Below, one piece after another: positions 5,509 to 5,547 of a DNA stretch of 5,547 bases; the stretch's first letter is position 1; each line of letters starts with the position of its first letter. The translations under genes and the position numbers were made by a program. The notes under the pieces were generated by a model. The model ran no database searches. It was given only the letters and a program-made list of their open reading frames with translations, and had not been told where the DNA came from. The stretch comes from an uncultured Paracoccus sp. (GTDB lineage Bacteria; Pseudomonadota; Alphaproteobacteria; Rhodobacterales; Rhodobacteraceae): assembly GCA_937859005.1 (NCBI GenBank), contig CALLYR010000455.1, forward strand, positions 1 through 5,547, in the 5' to 3' direction.

Positions 5509-5547
5509 GGCAGGTTCAGTTTGTGTTCCTTTGCGCAATCGATGGCG

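Overview
The window looks like chromosomal DNA from a GC-rich alphaproteobacterium, most likely a Paracoccus/Rhodobacter-type member of the Rhodobacterales. The evidence is a base composition of roughly two-thirds G+C by eye, a short 290-residue proteobacterial phosphoribulokinase whose catalytic and allosteric residues fall on Rhodobacter sphaeroides numbering, the gene order cbbR / cbbF-cbbP-cbbT, and a good match to an alphaproteobacterial EcfG-type promoter. The genus is an inference; no rRNA or tRNA is present.

Positions 1-2786 (minus strand) hold the start of a Calvin-Benson-Bassham operon read right to left: fructose-1,6-bisphosphatase (cbbF/fbp), phosphoribulokinase (cbbP/prk) and the first 302 codons of transketolase (cbbT/tkt), which runs off the left edge. 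The intergenic gaps are 5 and 4 nt, so the genes are almost certainly co-transcribed. FBPase and transketolase regenerate pentose phosphates, and phosphoribulokinase makes ribulose-1,5-bisphosphate for RubisCO, whose genes are expected further left, outside the window. Positions 2787-3806 hold an AT-rich divergent control region and, on the plus strand, the LysR-type regulator gene cbbR. The control region contains two LysR/CbbR-type boxes that overlap the first codons of the longest plausible cbbR frame, so the true cbbR start may be 45 nt downstream.

Positions 3807-4230 have no convincing gene. They hold a hairpin just after cbbR, one isolated AT-rich promoter-like patch and, near the right end, a perfect GGAAC-N16-CGTT motif (4162-4186), the -35/-10 signature of the general stress response sigma factor EcfG. 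It lies 44 nt upstream of a gene for a small secreted DUF4142 protein (4231-4719), which is therefore probably stress-induced and unrelated to the cbb operon.

Positions 4720-4959 separate this gene from a convergent HutD/Ves-family cupin gene (about 4960-5496, minus strand). The gap holds three hairpins: a perfect one after the DUF4142 gene, a longer bulged one in the middle, and one that carries the hutD stop codon in its loop. I see no mobile element, CRISPR array, RNA gene or new multi-gene system. The most informative observations are regulatory: the EcfG promoter and the cbbR/fbp operator.
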